A stretch of DNA of 60,327 bases from Acidobacteriota bacterium. Its GTDB lineage: Bacteria > Acidobacteriota > Terriglobia > Bryobacterales > Bryobacteraceae. Shown piece after piece: positions 24,884 through 35,619 of this stretch. Under the pieces are notes generated by a model. The model was given only the letters and a program-made list of their open reading frames with translations, did not search any database and was not told the DNA's origin. The stretch's first letter is position 1. Every line of letters begins with the position of its first letter. Location of the stretch: the NCBI GenBank assembly GCA_023436715.1, contig JAEZIJ010000108.1, forward strand, positions 1-60,327, written 5' to 3'. Position numbers and translations under genes: made by a program.

Positions 24884-26499
24884 GGTTGCCCGAGGCGATA
24901 TGTCACGGTTTCGATCACGGTGCGGCCGGTGTCCTCGCGCACGATTCCGGCCGACTGCACACGCCCCAGCGTCCGTCCCAGGCTCGCGAGGTTCTCCGAA
25001 AAGAACCGCGGCTCGCGCGACGGGCTGTGCTGATCGCGGCTGGACACGTGGTCGATGAGGCGCGTGATCCTCTCGTAGTTCGCGCGCTCACCCGCCGCGT
25101 TGAAGGCGGCGGCATACGCGGCGCCACTGGCCGGCGGCGGATTCTGTATGCGTGCGGCGATCTTCTTGACCAGCGCCGAAGAGTTGCCGATCACCAGTAC
25201 GGGGCCGCGCGCCTCAAACGCGATTCTTCCAAGCGGTCCGGTCTCCGCGGCGGATTCGAGCGCCGCGCGCACGGCGTTCGCGTCCCAATCGGTCCCTGCG
25301 ATCAAGGCGACCGCCAGGTCGATGCCGGCAAACACGCCGTCGGGCAGCAGCCGCGTGGCTCCCGTTTCCATCATCGCTTCGAGCTTTGCGCTTTCGATGA
25401 TCCGGCGCACAGGCGCTGGCACGAACCTGTCGCCCGTCTTTTCGAGTGGCGGCTCATCGATGCGCGTTTCCAGGTCGCCCTCGCTGCCCGCGATCATTGA
25501 GACAGGCGCTTCCGGAGCCATCTCCGAGGGACGCCCGGCCTGCGCCTGCGGATCGAGAACCCTGCTCACGATGAGGCTGAGTGCGTCGTCCGGCGCAGGG
25601 TTGGCCCAGGCGCGAAACAGGCCGGCATCGTCCGGCACGAGCCGCAGCGCCTGGCCCATCGCGCCGCTTTGCACCGCGGGCCGCGCCTCGCCGAACCGCA
25701 GCAGCACACGCTCTTCGCGCGTCTGTGCGGGTGAGCGGAACACGTCGGCGACTCCCGCTCCGAACTGGCGAACTTCGGACACGTTGCGCTGCACCCAATA
25801 CGAACGGAAGTGTGGGCTGCGCACCAGCGCCGCGAGGTTCATCACCAGCCGCAGTTCGCCGGGCTGCTTTGCGGCGCGCACCGCCTCGGAATACCACTGC
25901 TCGTCCGTAACGGCCGTGCCGCGCACCCCCGAGAGCAGGGTGAGCGCCGCGGGAATCAGGTCCTCACGCGTTGCCAGCAGCAGGTAGTCGTTCGTGGTTG
26001 CGAATGCCGCTACGCGGCGCGACACCGGGTCCACGCGGACGAAGTAATCGACGCCCGCCGCCTTGCGAGTCTCGTAACTCCCGCGCGTCCGCCACAGCAC
26101 GGTTTCGATGGCGCGCGCCGAGGGCAGCCGCGTGATGTAGAGAAACTCCAGCTTGCCGATATCGTAGAGCGCCAGCACGGAGTCGCTTCCCGCGGCCGAT
26201 TCCACCAGCGACATGTCCGGCGGGAACCCGGCCGCCGCGGCAAATTCCGTCTGCGCATCGCTGAGCCGCTGGTACAACCGTGAACGCGAGAACACCTGGA
26301 AGTTCGCGCTCGCGAGCCAGTGTTTCTTTTCCGCGGAGCCGTTCCAGTCGCGCACGAGCGCGGCGAAATCGCGCGCTTCGAGAACCAGCAACGGCCCGGC
26401 GGGAACGTACCCGGCGAGGCCGCGCGGCGCGGGCGCTTGAACCAACGCAAGCACCGCAAACGCCACCAGCGCCATGGAGAGCGCAACTCGCAATCTCAT
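24880..26499 (-). CDS. Secreted 539-residue protein, DUF3352-like
   Basis: The protein starts with a signal peptide or anchor (about residues 4-20) and has no catalytic motif that I recognise. The arrangement of LVLEARDFAALVRDW near the N-terminus, repeated alpha/beta blocks and VVALIAGTD-like strands resembles DUF3352-type secreted proteins, but this is a weak match by eye. Context: 4-base overlaps with the upstream giant TPR gene and with the downstream PBP gene. Confidence 0.6.
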   Translation of the reverse strand: MRLRVALSMALVAFAVLALVQAPAPRGLAGYVPAGPLLVLEARDFAALVRDWNGSAEKKHWLASANFQVFSRSRLYQRLSDAQTEFAAAAGFPPDMSLVESAAGSDSVLALYDIGKLEFLYITRLPSARAIETVLWRTRGSYETRKAAGVDYFVRVDPVSRRVAAFATTNDYLLLATREDLIPAALTLLSGVRGTAVTDEQWYSEAVRAAKQPGELRLVMNLAALVRSPHFRSYWVQRNVSEVRQFGAGVADVFRSPAQTREERVLLRFGEARPAVQSGAMGQALRLVPDDAGLFRAWANPAPDDALSLIVSRVLDPQAQAGRPSEMAPEAPVSMIAGSEGDLETRIDEPPLEKTGDRFVPAPVRRIIESAKLEAMMETGATRLLPDGVFAGIDLAVALIAGTDWDANAVRAALESAAETGPLGRIAFEARGPVLVIGNSSALVKKIAARIQNPPPASGAAYAAAFNAAGERANYERITRLIDHVSSRDQHSPSREPRFFSENLASLGRTLGRVQSAGIVREDTGRTVIETVTYRLGQP

Positions 26500-29400
26500 C
26501 GTGGGCCTCCCTGACGCACGCGGACCAGCCGCTCCTGCTCGAGCCCTTTCGAAATTACCGGCCGTCTCTTCGCGTCTTCGGCGCGGCGTGTCTCTTCCGC
26601 CCGCAGCCGGTCGAGGGCCGCGCGCGCACTCTGCGTGGGTTCGAGCGCCAGCGCGATGCGATAGAACATGGCCGCGGACGGGCGTCCAACCTTTTCGGAA
26701 GCCAATCCGAGTCCTTCGGCGAGCGCTCCGCGTTCACGCGGGCTGAGTCCGGTGGATGCCAGGAGTTGCTCTCCGAAATAGCGCAGCTCCATCTCCTCTT
26801 CCCGATCCGGGCGGTTGAGAATGTAGCGAATGGATTCGAGCATCGGTTCCATGGATGACAGCGCGACCTGGTAACTGCCGCCCGCGAGCGCGGCGCGAAA
26901 CACAGCGAGTCGGGCATCGTTCGCGCCAGGCTCAATGGCCAACGCTCCGGCCAGCAGCCGGATGCGAACAGCGGCGTCGGTTGCTGTCTCGGCCGCCCTC
27001 AGCCGCGCGTAGTAGAAGAACGGCTGCTCGGCGGCAGCCGGCGCAATCGAGCCCGATGCGAGCAGATCCAGTTCCGCGCTGCCTGCCTTCGTGGAGGGCT
27101 TGAGCATCGCTGCCTGCGCGCGCAAAGCGTACGGCGCCTCCGCGGCCGTCGCCACCAGGGCGTCACCGAGTTCGACTCGCGCCCCAAAGTCCCACGGAAC
27201 GGCCTTCACGCGCTCGGAAAGAAATTGCCGCGCTTCGGTCTTGCGGCCGTACTTGTTCAGCAGCGCGGCCGCCGGTTCGAGGTCCTCGAACGGCTCGTTT
27301 GCCACCAGGGCCATTCGTCGAAGCAGCGTGACCGCCGCTGCGGTGTCTCCGGTTTCCAGGCGCAGTTCCGCCAGGCCCAGGAAGTTCGCGGCGCTGAAAT
27401 TGCGGCGGTCCAATTCGCGCGTGTATGCGAATTCGAGCAGGCGTCGCGCGCCGGCATCATCTCCGTTTTTCCTCAGCACTGCCGCCGAGTCGCGCAGCAG
27501 TTCGAATGCCGGAGCCTTGTCGGGCTCGCGCTCGTAGCGGCTCACCAGAGCGGGCAGCGTGCCGCGCTGCGCGGCAATGCGAATCTCGAGCGCGATCACG
27601 CTGTAGTCCTGCCTCGCACTTTCCGGCAGCGTGTCGAGTTCCGTCCGCGCACGGTCCGCTTGTTTCGTGTCTACCAGGTAACCGATCCAGCGGATCCGCC
27701 ATCGGAGCAGTTCATCCTGCCTGTAGTGGTAATCGGCGGTTGCCTGCGCCGCTTCCGCCGCGGCCGTATCGAGAATGCGGCGGTACAGCGGTTCACGCTC
27801 GGCATCCGGCAGCCACTTCGCATCCACGATGCCGGCGTATAGCCAGAGCGGCTGCGGTGCCGCGCGAATCAGATCGATGAGCCACGCCACACCGGCCGCC
27901 GGGTCCGCCGCGGCTTCATACGCGGCGCGAAGGAGCGGCTCCACGCGGTAGCTGCCGTTCCGGCGGATGTAAGTACGCAACACGCTATCGGCTTCCTGCC
28001 GTACTTGCGGAAGCAGTTTCCGCGCGCCGATGTTTTGGAGAGCATGCTCGACATCGCCCCAGAACGTCTCGGGGATACGTCCGTCTTCGACTTTGCGGAG
28101 CGCGGCGAATGCGCCCTTCCAGTGCGCCACGGCTTCATCGCGTTTGCCTTGACTCCACAGGACCTCGGCCATGCGGTCCTCCACGTCGCCGCGTTTCGGA
28201 TCGAGTTCGAGCGTATGCGCATAATCGGCCAGTGCGCGCGCAGGGTCGCCGCTGTCGCGGTAGTAGTCCGCGAGCGTGAGATACGCGCCCGGGCGGGCCG
28301 GCGCGCCTTCGACGAGCGCCGGGAGGAAATCCTCGGGATCGCCGGTCTTCTTCGCCGCGATGTAGGCGCCGTACGCCGTGCCGTAGTAGAACCAGTTGCC
28401 GCCCGCAAGCTGCCGCGTGCGGTCTATCGTTTTGCCGAGGCGCTCCCCGATAGTTCCCGCTCCGAGCGCGGCACGGAAATCGGCGTCCACTGAGGGTGCG
28501 ACGTCTGCGTAGTAAAGGCCGGCCAGCCCGGTGTACGCGCTGGTCCAGACCGGTTCGAGCCCACGGCCGCGCGCGGTGACGGCGCGCAACGCGAGTGCGG
28601 AATCGCCGCTTGCAACCGCCGCGTTTGCCGCCGCGTCGCGCTCGCGTTCGGATGCGGATCCGGCGAGCGCGACAATCCGCTGCGGATCGCGCTGGAGCAA
28701 CAGTTCGAGAAAGCGCTGGAGCGAATCGTCGTCGAGCCTCGAACTGCGCTGCTTCAGTGTGAGCGCCGAAAGCTCGCCGGTCGCGTCTCCGGCCGACCGG
28801 TATGCCCGGGCCGCCTCGACAAGCAGCCGGTCGCGATCATCAGTCGGCGGATGCGCGTTCCAGTATGCGAGCAGTTTGCGGGCGAGATCGTCGAACTGCA
28901 TGCGGCGCGCCTGCAACTCGGAGAACCGCTGCTCCTCCGCCCGCGCCTGGCCCGCGCTGGTCATCATCCGCTCGAACAGCCATCGCGCTTCAAGGTCGAC
29001 CAACCCGGCGCGCGAAGCCAATTGCAGCAGAACGGGCGACTGCGGCTGCCGCGCCAGGAACGCCGCGAAGGAAGCCTTCTCTTCGGGTGTGAAATAGGTG
29101 CCGGCCGCCGTGCCCATCTCCGCGAGCACGGTTTCAAGCCCGTTGCGCGAGGCGTCGTCCACGGCCATTTTCGCAAGCCGCGCATATGCGGTCTCGTGCG
29201 CACGGACCCGCGTCATCACGCGGGCATAGATCTGCGCTTCGCGAGCGTAACTGTAATCGGCCAGCAGGTTCGCCCCGGCGAGTTCCACCCCGCGCTCGGC
29301 GAAGCGGCGCGCCGGGTCCAGGATGTTCCAGGAGTCCAGGATGCGGGCAGCTTCGAAGAAGGGGCCGGGCCGTTCCGGGCGCCCCTCGATCAACGCCTCG

Positions 29401-32400
29401 CGCAGCGCCTTCACAGCGGCATCCGCCTTGCCCTGCCGGGCGTAAACCTCGGCCACCTTTCGCATCCATTGCGGATCGCGGTAAGCCAGGTCATAGATCT
29501 TGCGGTAGCTTGCGAGCGCATCGTCGAAGCGCATCAGGCGCTCCTGAAGCGATGCGCGCGCGATGTGCAGATCCACGCGGTCTGGCCGGATTGCGATAGC
29601 CTGCGCATAGGCGGTAATCGCCGCCGGAATATCCTCGAAAAACGTGTCGAGGCGCGCCAGCACCATGGGCCAGCGGTAGTCGCGCGGCGAATCGGCGACG
29701 GCCTTTTGGAAGTAGCCGCGCAGCCGGTCCACCGCCGCGTGCGCGGAAGCATAGGATGCCGCCTCGCGCGCGACGCCCTCATCCTCGGGATAGGCTTTGA
29801 TGATCTCGATGTACTGATCGACCCCCGCGGCGTAGTCTTTCTGTCGCGTCAGAACCGGGATCAACGCGCGCCGCAGCGTGGTACGCAGATTGCCGTCCTT
29901 GATCTCCCCGATCTTGCGTGTGTAAAAATCACGCAGCCCGCGGTCGTCGCCCTGGCGCGCGTAAGTATCCGCCATGGCTGCGAGATACTCGGGCTGGAAC
30001 GGTTCGGCCTGCAGCAGCGTGTCCAGCAACTGCCGCGCCTGCTGCGTGCCGCCTGTCTCCGTTGCCTTCTTCGCCGCTTCGAGCGTGAATTGCTTCTTCA
30101 GCGGGACATTGGCTGCGGACGCCGCGCGCAGCAGCACATCGATTGCCTGCCGCTCCATCTTGTTCCGCCAATAGAAATCGACCGTCGCGCGCACGACGCC
30201 GAGAATTTCCGGGTTCTGCCGGTACAGTGCTTCCACGGCATCGCGTGCCCGCTGCACCTCGCGCCTGCCTTCGTAGAAACGCATCAGCGCAAGCCGTAGC
30301 TGCATGCGTTCCACCGGGTCCGCCGCCAGCGCGATCTGCCGCTCGATTGACCGCTCCTCCACTTCGTCGAGCCCCGTCCTGCCTGCGGTTCCGCGAATCG
30401 TCTCCAGCAGTTCGAGCGACCTGGTGCGTGCGGTCACGTCCAGGAGAAACAGGCGCAGGTCGTCCCGCCGGTTCTGAGCTTCGAGCACCGCCGTCCGCAG
30501 CGCCACCGCCGCCGCGCTCGGGTCCGGCCCGGATGCGCGCGCCGTTGTGAGCTTCTCCACCAGGGCGCGCTCGCCCGGCCGGCGCGAGAGTTGTATCAGC
30601 CGCGCGCGTGCCGACGATTGCGACTCCGCGCCCTTCACGTATTCGGCAATCGCCCTCGCGTAGTCGCGCTTGTTCTCGTAGATCGCTCCAGCCTCGTACG
30701 CGTAAAGCGCCGGGTCACCGAGCTTCTTCCGTCCCTCTTCGAGCAGCCGCAGCGCGTCGTCGTAAAGGAAGTAATCCCAGAACACGGTCGCGGCCTCGAG
30801 ATAACCACCGGGCTTGCCGGGCTCAATTGAAGGGATGCGGTTCCAGTACGGCCGCGCACGTCCGAACAACTCGCGGTCGGCATAGATCTCCCCAACCCTC
30901 GTCAGCGTGGCGCTATCCCGCGGCGCGAACTGATTCAGCTTCTCCTCGATCGCGACCGCTCGCGCCGTCAGTTGCGGATCGAATGCGGCTAGCGAGCGGT
31001 TGAGCGCAGCCGCGCGGCCCGCGACGCCGTCATCGGCCGGTTGTTGCGCCGCGAGCGCGTCGAAACCCGGCGCGGCCTGCTCGAAGTGCGAGCGCCACGC
31101 CTCGGCTTCCGCGACGAACTGTACCGCCGCCGTGTTGCCGGGCGCAGCCGCGCGCGCCTCTTTCACCTCGGGGTCCAGCCTCTGCGAGCCGGCGAGAAAC
31201 CGGAAGAAGGTCGCGCGCAAGCCGGCGTCGTAATACCAGTACGTGCGCAGCAGCCGCTCACGGGCGGCCGGGTCCTCCGTGCCGCGAGCGGTGTACGCCC
31301 CGAGCAGGTTGCGTACGAACACCAGATCGTTGGGAAATCGCTCGTGCGCATACAGGTTCACCTGCAGGTACAACGCCGCACCGAGCGCGGTCGGGTTGAC
31401 GATCTCGCGGAAGTACCGTTCCAGGTCCGTGCCGGAGAACACGCCGACCACTTCGCGCGTGAGTTGCTGGAACTCCGCCATCTGCTTGCGCCGCAGATAC
31501 CAGCGCGCGAGCTTGTCGTACCACGAGGTGCCGTCGAACTGCTGAATCGCCCGCCGGTACACCTGCTCGACCTGCGCATCCAGCCGGTTCTGCTGCATGA
31601 ACGCCGCCAGGCGCTCATATAGGGACGAATCGTTCGGATTGCGGTCGATCTCCTGCCGCAGCAGGCGCAACGCGTCGAGAGGGCGCTTGAGGGAGACCAG
31701 CCGCGCCACGTAGCGATCGAGCACCTGTGTGTATTCGGACGAGCGCCGCCCCGCCAACTCCTTCAACAGGGCATCGTAAGTCGCGAACTCCTGCTGAATG
31801 TCGTTCTTGCGCGCGAACGCATCGGCCATCAGCAACGCCACGGCCGTCCGCCCGGCCGCATCCTGCGTGAACGCCGCCAGGTACCGGCGGCCCGCGCGGA
31901 TCACGCCGTCGTTATCGCCATAGGTCGCGTAAGCGGACACAAGTTGCCAGTGCAGCATCGGCCGCTCACTAGCCTTCGGGAATCGCGAATCGAACAGCGC
32001 CAGCAACTCGGCGGCGCGCACCCGGTGGAAGTAGGCCGCCGAGGCGCGGTCCTCCTCCGCATACTGGGAGCTCGGGTAAGTCGAGTTCAGTAGCAGCGAC
32101 AGGATGCCGTTGAGGAAGCCCGGGTGCGGGTCCATTTGGGCGACGTCTTTGTAGAACGAGAGATCGCCCGCGCCGAAGCGGATCGGCTGCTCGGGCGCGG
32201 TGAACAGCACGCCGATGATCCCCGCGAGCGCATGCTCCGCCGCCGGACCAGTGCCCGCGAGGGCGTACATATCGTAATAGCTCCAGACGGCTTCCTCATA
32301 CTGCTGCGTGGCCTCGAAAAGCCGGGCCAGAATCCAAAGCTCGTCCGTCGTCCAGGCCGCGCGCCGTGCCTGCTTGCGCAAACGAAACTCGATGAGCGTG

Positions 32401-33347
32401 CGGTGTGCGGCCGGCAGATTCCCCTGCTGCTGGAAGTAGTAAAAGATGCGGACCGCGGCGTTCAGATCGTCCGGGTTCGCAGCCAGCGCGGCGCGAGCGC
32501 GTTCGAGGTAGCGCCGCAAGTTGTGCGTGCGCTGCAACAGACCGAAGTAGTCCTTCACCAGTGCGGGCGGCCAAAGCGGCTCGAACGCGCGGTCATAAAC
32601 GGCGAGCGCCTGATCCACGGAGCCGCGGCTCTCCTCAATGCGAGCCTGGGCATTCACCGGAAACACCACGTCGTCCGGAAATGCCTTCCGGTGCGCGGCC
32701 AGAACTTCCGCGGCGGCGTCAAACCGCTTATGCTTGAGCGCGTAATCGAGAAATCGCTGGTAGGCCGCCTGCTCGCGCGGGTAGCGCGCAATCAGCGCAC
32801 GATACTGAGAGATGCCGGTATCGACCGGTAGCGCCTGCGCATCCACCAGCGCAACGGCGCGCTCCAGCGCTTGCCACGACCGCTGCTGCGCCACGGGTTG
32901 TAGCGCCTCCGAAGGCGGCGTGGGCTGTACCGCCGCCGCACCCAGCGCGCGAATCTCATCCACCGAACGCAGCCGGCGGTGATAGAAATCGGCGAGCGCA
33001 AGCTGCCCCGCGCTCTTGTCCGGCGCAAGATCGGCGAACCGCCGCCAGTCCTGCTCGGCGGCGGCGAAATCGAGCTGCGCTTCGGATTCCCGCGCGCGCA
33101 ACGCGTGCAGTTCCGCATCGGTAGGCGCAGCCGTAATCAATTGCGTGAGCGAAGCGCGTGCTTCGGCGGGAGGACGCCTCACCGGCACAGGTCCGCCCGG
33201 CATCGGCTCGGATCGGAACAGCGCGCTTTGCAGCCGGTCAAGCGCGGGGACGTGTTGCAGCCACTGCGGCAACTCGGCATAGGCGGCCAGCGCGCCAATC
33301 GCGAGCGCCGGCCCGGCAATCGTCAGGCGACTACGGAACCACTTCAA
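26496..33347 (-). CDS. Giant membrane-anchored TPR protein (2283 aa)
   Basis: This 2283-residue protein has a single N-terminal membrane segment (about residues 8-24) followed by almost continuous TPR-like helical repeats, e.g. LADFYHRRL, ALAVYDRAFEPLW and LADYYRDSGDPARALADY near residue 1640. No enzymatic motif is visible. TPR arrays of this size act as scaffolds that hold several partners. The gene is coupled to its neighbours by a 17-base overlap upstream and 4 bases downstream. I infer a periplasm-facing scaffold for the PBP and SpoIID encoded in the same operon. Confidence 0.85.
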   Translation of the reverse strand: MKWFRSRLTIAGPALAIGALAAYAELPQWLQHVPALDRLQSALFRSEPMPGGPVPVRRPPAEARASLTQLITAAPTDAELHALRARESEAQLDFAAAEQDWRRFADLAPDKSAGQLALADFYHRRLRSVDEIRALGAAAVQPTPPSEALQPVAQQRSWQALERAVALVDAQALPVDTGISQYRALIARYPREQAAYQRFLDYALKHKRFDAAAEVLAAHRKAFPDDVVFPVNAQARIEESRGSVDQALAVYDRAFEPLWPPALVKDYFGLLQRTHNLRRYLERARAALAANPDDLNAAVRIFYYFQQQGNLPAAHRTLIEFRLRKQARRAAWTTDELWILARLFEATQQYEEAVWSYYDMYALAGTGPAAEHALAGIIGVLFTAPEQPIRFGAGDLSFYKDVAQMDPHPGFLNGILSLLLNSTYPSSQYAEEDRASAAYFHRVRAAELLALFDSRFPKASERPMLHWQLVSAYATYGDNDGVIRAGRRYLAAFTQDAAGRTAVALLMADAFARKNDIQQEFATYDALLKELAGRRSSEYTQVLDRYVARLVSLKRPLDALRLLRQEIDRNPNDSSLYERLAAFMQQNRLDAQVEQVYRRAIQQFDGTSWYDKLARWYLRRKQMAEFQQLTREVVGVFSGTDLERYFREIVNPTALGAALYLQVNLYAHERFPNDLVFVRNLLGAYTARGTEDPAARERLLRTYWYYDAGLRATFFRFLAGSQRLDPEVKEARAAAPGNTAAVQFVAEAEAWRSHFEQAAPGFDALAAQQPADDGVAGRAAALNRSLAAFDPQLTARAVAIEEKLNQFAPRDSATLTRVGEIYADRELFGRARPYWNRIPSIEPGKPGGYLEAATVFWDYFLYDDALRLLEEGRKKLGDPALYAYEAGAIYENKRDYARAIAEYVKGAESQSSARARLIQLSRRPGERALVEKLTTARASGPDPSAAAVALRTAVLEAQNRRDDLRLFLLDVTARTRSLELLETIRGTAGRTGLDEVEERSIERQIALAADPVERMQLRLALMRFYEGRREVQRARDAVEALYRQNPEILGVVRATVDFYWRNKMERQAIDVLLRAASAANVPLKKQFTLEAAKKATETGGTQQARQLLDTLLQAEPFQPEYLAAMADTYARQGDDRGLRDFYTRKIGEIKDGNLRTTLRRALIPVLTRQKDYAAGVDQYIEIIKAYPEDEGVAREAASYASAHAAVDRLRGYFQKAVADSPRDYRWPMVLARLDTFFEDIPAAITAYAQAIAIRPDRVDLHIARASLQERLMRFDDALASYRKIYDLAYRDPQWMRKVAEVYARQGKADAAVKALREALIEGRPERPGPFFEAARILDSWNILDPARRFAERGVELAGANLLADYSYAREAQIYARVMTRVRAHETAYARLAKMAVDDASRNGLETVLAEMGTAAGTYFTPEEKASFAAFLARQPQSPVLLQLASRAGLVDLEARWLFERMMTSAGQARAEEQRFSELQARRMQFDDLARKLLAYWNAHPPTDDRDRLLVEAARAYRSAGDATGELSALTLKQRSSRLDDDSLQRFLELLLQRDPQRIVALAGSASERERDAAANAAVASGDSALALRAVTARGRGLEPVWTSAYTGLAGLYYADVAPSVDADFRAALGAGTIGERLGKTIDRTRQLAGGNWFYYGTAYGAYIAAKKTGDPEDFLPALVEGAPARPGAYLTLADYYRDSGDPARALADYAHTLELDPKRGDVEDRMAEVLWSQGKRDEAVAHWKGAFAALRKVEDGRIPETFWGDVEHALQNIGARKLLPQVRQEADSVLRTYIRRNGSYRVEPLLRAAYEAAADPAAGVAWLIDLIRAAPQPLWLYAGIVDAKWLPDAEREPLYRRILDTAAAEAAQATADYHYRQDELLRWRIRWIGYLVDTKQADRARTELDTLPESARQDYSVIALEIRIAAQRGTLPALVSRYEREPDKAPAFELLRDSAAVLRKNGDDAGARRLLEFAYTRELDRRNFSAANFLGLAELRLETGDTAAAVTLLRRMALVANEPFEDLEPAAALLNKYGRKTEARQFLSERVKAVPWDFGARVELGDALVATAAEAPYALRAQAAMLKPSTKAGSAELDLLASGSIAPAAAEQPFFYYARLRAAETATDAAVRIRLLAGALAIEPGANDARLAVFRAALAGGSYQVALSSMEPMLESIRYILNRPDREEEMELRYFGEQLLASTGLSPRERGALAEGLGLASEKVGRPSAAMFYRIALALEPTQSARAALDRLRAEETRRAEDAKRRPVISKGLEQERLVRVRQGGPR

Positions 33348-35619
33348 GAGCCACCTCCCTGGTTCCGATGTTGTGCGCGAAATCTTCGGCGGTCACCGTG
33401 AGCGTGTACCGTCCCGCGGGCAGGTGCTCAGGGATGACGAACTCGCCCGTGTTCGCCGCCTCGCGGTCGTTCCACCGCAGGCTCACCGGAGCGATTCCGT
33501 ACATTCTCGCGGTGAGCGTTCGAGTTGTGTTCGACGCGCCCGCCCGGATTCGCACCGGCTCGCCGCGCCGAAACCGCGCCTTATCCAGACGCACTCGAAC
33601 TACCGGCGGCTTGCTCGCAATCACGAACGTCTTGGACTCGCGATACACATGCCCGGCGCGGTCGCGCAGCAACAGCCGCACGCTATACGTGCCGTCATTC
33701 ATATCAACCGGCGCGAGGAAGCGCGTCTGCCAGATGTCCTCATCCTTGAGATATCGAAGCTCCTTCACCAACCCGAAAGGAAACAACGCCGTCACGGAGA
33801 CCACCAGTGGATCGGTGCGCACGCGCAGCACGGGATCGCCTGGACGGATCAGCCTGGGCCGCAGCAGCGCGCGAGGCGCCGCAAGAAACGACGTGTACGG
33901 CGTGACAAACTTGTACTTCCGCGCGAGCCGTATGATTTCGTCGATGGTCGCGCGGTCCTCGCCCTGGCGCTCGATCTTCTCGAGCAGCGCATCCACCCGC
34001 GCGCGCGCCCATGTTCGCGGCAGTTGAGGATGACCGGCGTCCTGCGCCGGTAGCGGTACCGAAGCGCGGGCTGTAAGCGGCTTTCCTTCGCGATCGCCGC
34101 GCATCGTGAAGTGTGCCGGCCCCGGCTTCTTGTACTGCCCGATCCACGCCGCCACCGAACCCGCGAACGTGCTGCCTTCGAGCGGATACACCATGTCGAA
34201 ATTCGGCGCAGGCTCCGCCGCAAGCTGGAGATTCTCGATGGGCCGCCGCCCGATTCTCGAAAGGAACGCGTTCAGTTTGAACTCGGCCGGTTCGGTGGAC
34301 CGCACCCATTCGAGAATGCCGTCGTTGCGCGCCAGAAGCTTCAACAGCGGCATGTTCGCATCGTCTCCAATTGCGTACACGTAAGTGCGCGGTCGCGCCT
34401 GTTTCCATTTCGCCGCGTACCACGATGCGAGAGTTGCGTTGCGAATCGTGCCGCGCGTCGGGTCGCCATCGCTCAGCAGCACGAGGTACGATTCACCGCC
34501 GCCCGAAAACTGTGCGAGCCCCGCGCCGAGCGCTTTCTCCAGATCCGTGCCGCCGCGCAGCAGGCTCGCCCGCACAAAAGCGAGAGCCTTCTCGACCGAC
34601 TCCGTACCGGCCGCGACCGGTGCAGGAGCGAACGGCTTCACCTCGGTGTTGAACAGCAGCAGGTTGAAGCGGTCGCCCGGCCGAAGCGAACGCAACAGCG
34701 CTTCGAGCGCCTGGAAGTTCCGCTCGAGCTTCTCCCACTGCATCGAGAGCGAGTTGTCGAACAGCGCAACTACGGTGCGCGGCGCGGCGCTTGCGTTCGC
34801 CTGTGCGGGCGCGATCAGTGCCGAGGCCTCGAAGAACCCCGGTTCGTTAGGCTCGCGGTGCGTCAGGATCTGCAAGCTGTCCGCCTGCGTGGGTTCAAGC
34901 GAGTACCGCACCGCGAAATCCTCGCTGAAAACCACGTTGCGGCCCTGGAACGTTCCGCGCACAAGGTTCGGCGTCGTAGCGTTGATCTTCAGCGGGTACG
35001 CCTTGCTCACCGGCGCAAACTCGGCAATCGGATGGGCCGACCGCAGTTCGAAATTGATGGTCAGAAGCCCGGCGGTCTGCGCGTGGTAAGCGTCCGGCCG
35101 GAGCGGCACTGCGAACATGGATCGCAGGTCCGCAACGGGAATCGTCTCGTGATACTCGATCTCCAGCCGCTTCGTGCCGAATGCCGGGATCGGCACGATG
35201 CGCGCGCTGAATACCGCCGTGCGTCCCGCTTCCGCCGATGTGGCGCCCTGCTCGCCCGCCTGCAACAATCCCGGGTCTATCGATTGCCACTTCAGGTTCT
35301 GATAGATCTCTTCGGCGCGCTTCCGTTCCAGGATCACGCCGGGAATGCGCGTCACATCGTCCCACACGGCGAAGTCCGAAACCGCCGCGCGGCTCGGGAG
35401 TGCGAACAGGTAGTTGCCCTCGAGCACCGTCCCGTCATGGCTTGCGAAGATCTGCCGGATCGACACGCGGGCGTCGCCGTTGTCGATCAGTATGTCGATT
35501 GACATCTCCGAGAGCGAGAGCACCGCCGGGTCGGGCTGCTGGCGGTTGGATGGGATCAGCACGCCGGCGTCGCCCAGCGCCAGCGCGGGCAGCAACAGCA
35601 GAACCGCGGCGAGCTTCAT
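33331..35619 (-). CDS. VIT-VWA secreted protein
   Basis: ATG at 35619, with AGGGAG upstream, gives 762 residues beginning with a signal peptide. A VIT-like domain (about residues 20-165) is followed by a VWA domain with a near-MIDAS motif DNSLS (residues 288-292). The C-terminal region is beta-rich. VIT-VWA proteins occur in bacterial envelope or adhesion proteins. No C-terminal sorting signal is visible. It overlaps the propeller gene by 4 bases and the giant TPR gene by 17 bases. Confidence 0.85.
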   Translation of the reverse strand: MKLAAVLLLLPALALGDAGVLIPSNRQQPDPAVLSLSEMSIDILIDNGDARVSIRQIFASHDGTVLEGNYLFALPSRAAVSDFAVWDDVTRIPGVILERKRAEEIYQNLKWQSIDPGLLQAGEQGATSAEAGRTAVFSARIVPIPAFGTKRLEIEYHETIPVADLRSMFAVPLRPDAYHAQTAGLLTINFELRSAHPIAEFAPVSKAYPLKINATTPNLVRGTFQGRNVVFSEDFAVRYSLEPTQADSLQILTHREPNEPGFFEASALIAPAQANASAAPRTVVALFDNSLSMQWEKLERNFQALEALLRSLRPGDRFNLLLFNTEVKPFAPAPVAAGTESVEKALAFVRASLLRGGTDLEKALGAGLAQFSGGGESYLVLLSDGDPTRGTIRNATLASWYAAKWKQARPRTYVYAIGDDANMPLLKLLARNDGILEWVRSTEPAEFKLNAFLSRIGRRPIENLQLAAEPAPNFDMVYPLEGSTFAGSVAAWIGQYKKPGPAHFTMRGDREGKPLTARASVPLPAQDAGHPQLPRTWARARVDALLEKIERQGEDRATIDEIIRLARKYKFVTPYTSFLAAPRALLRPRLIRPGDPVLRVRTDPLVVSVTALFPFGLVKELRYLKDEDIWQTRFLAPVDMNDGTYSVRLLLRDRAGHVYRESKTFVIASKPPVVRVRLDKARFRRGEPVRIRAGASNTTRTLTARMYGIAPVSLRWNDREAANTGEFVIPEHLPAGRYTLTVTAEDFAHNIGTREVALEVVP

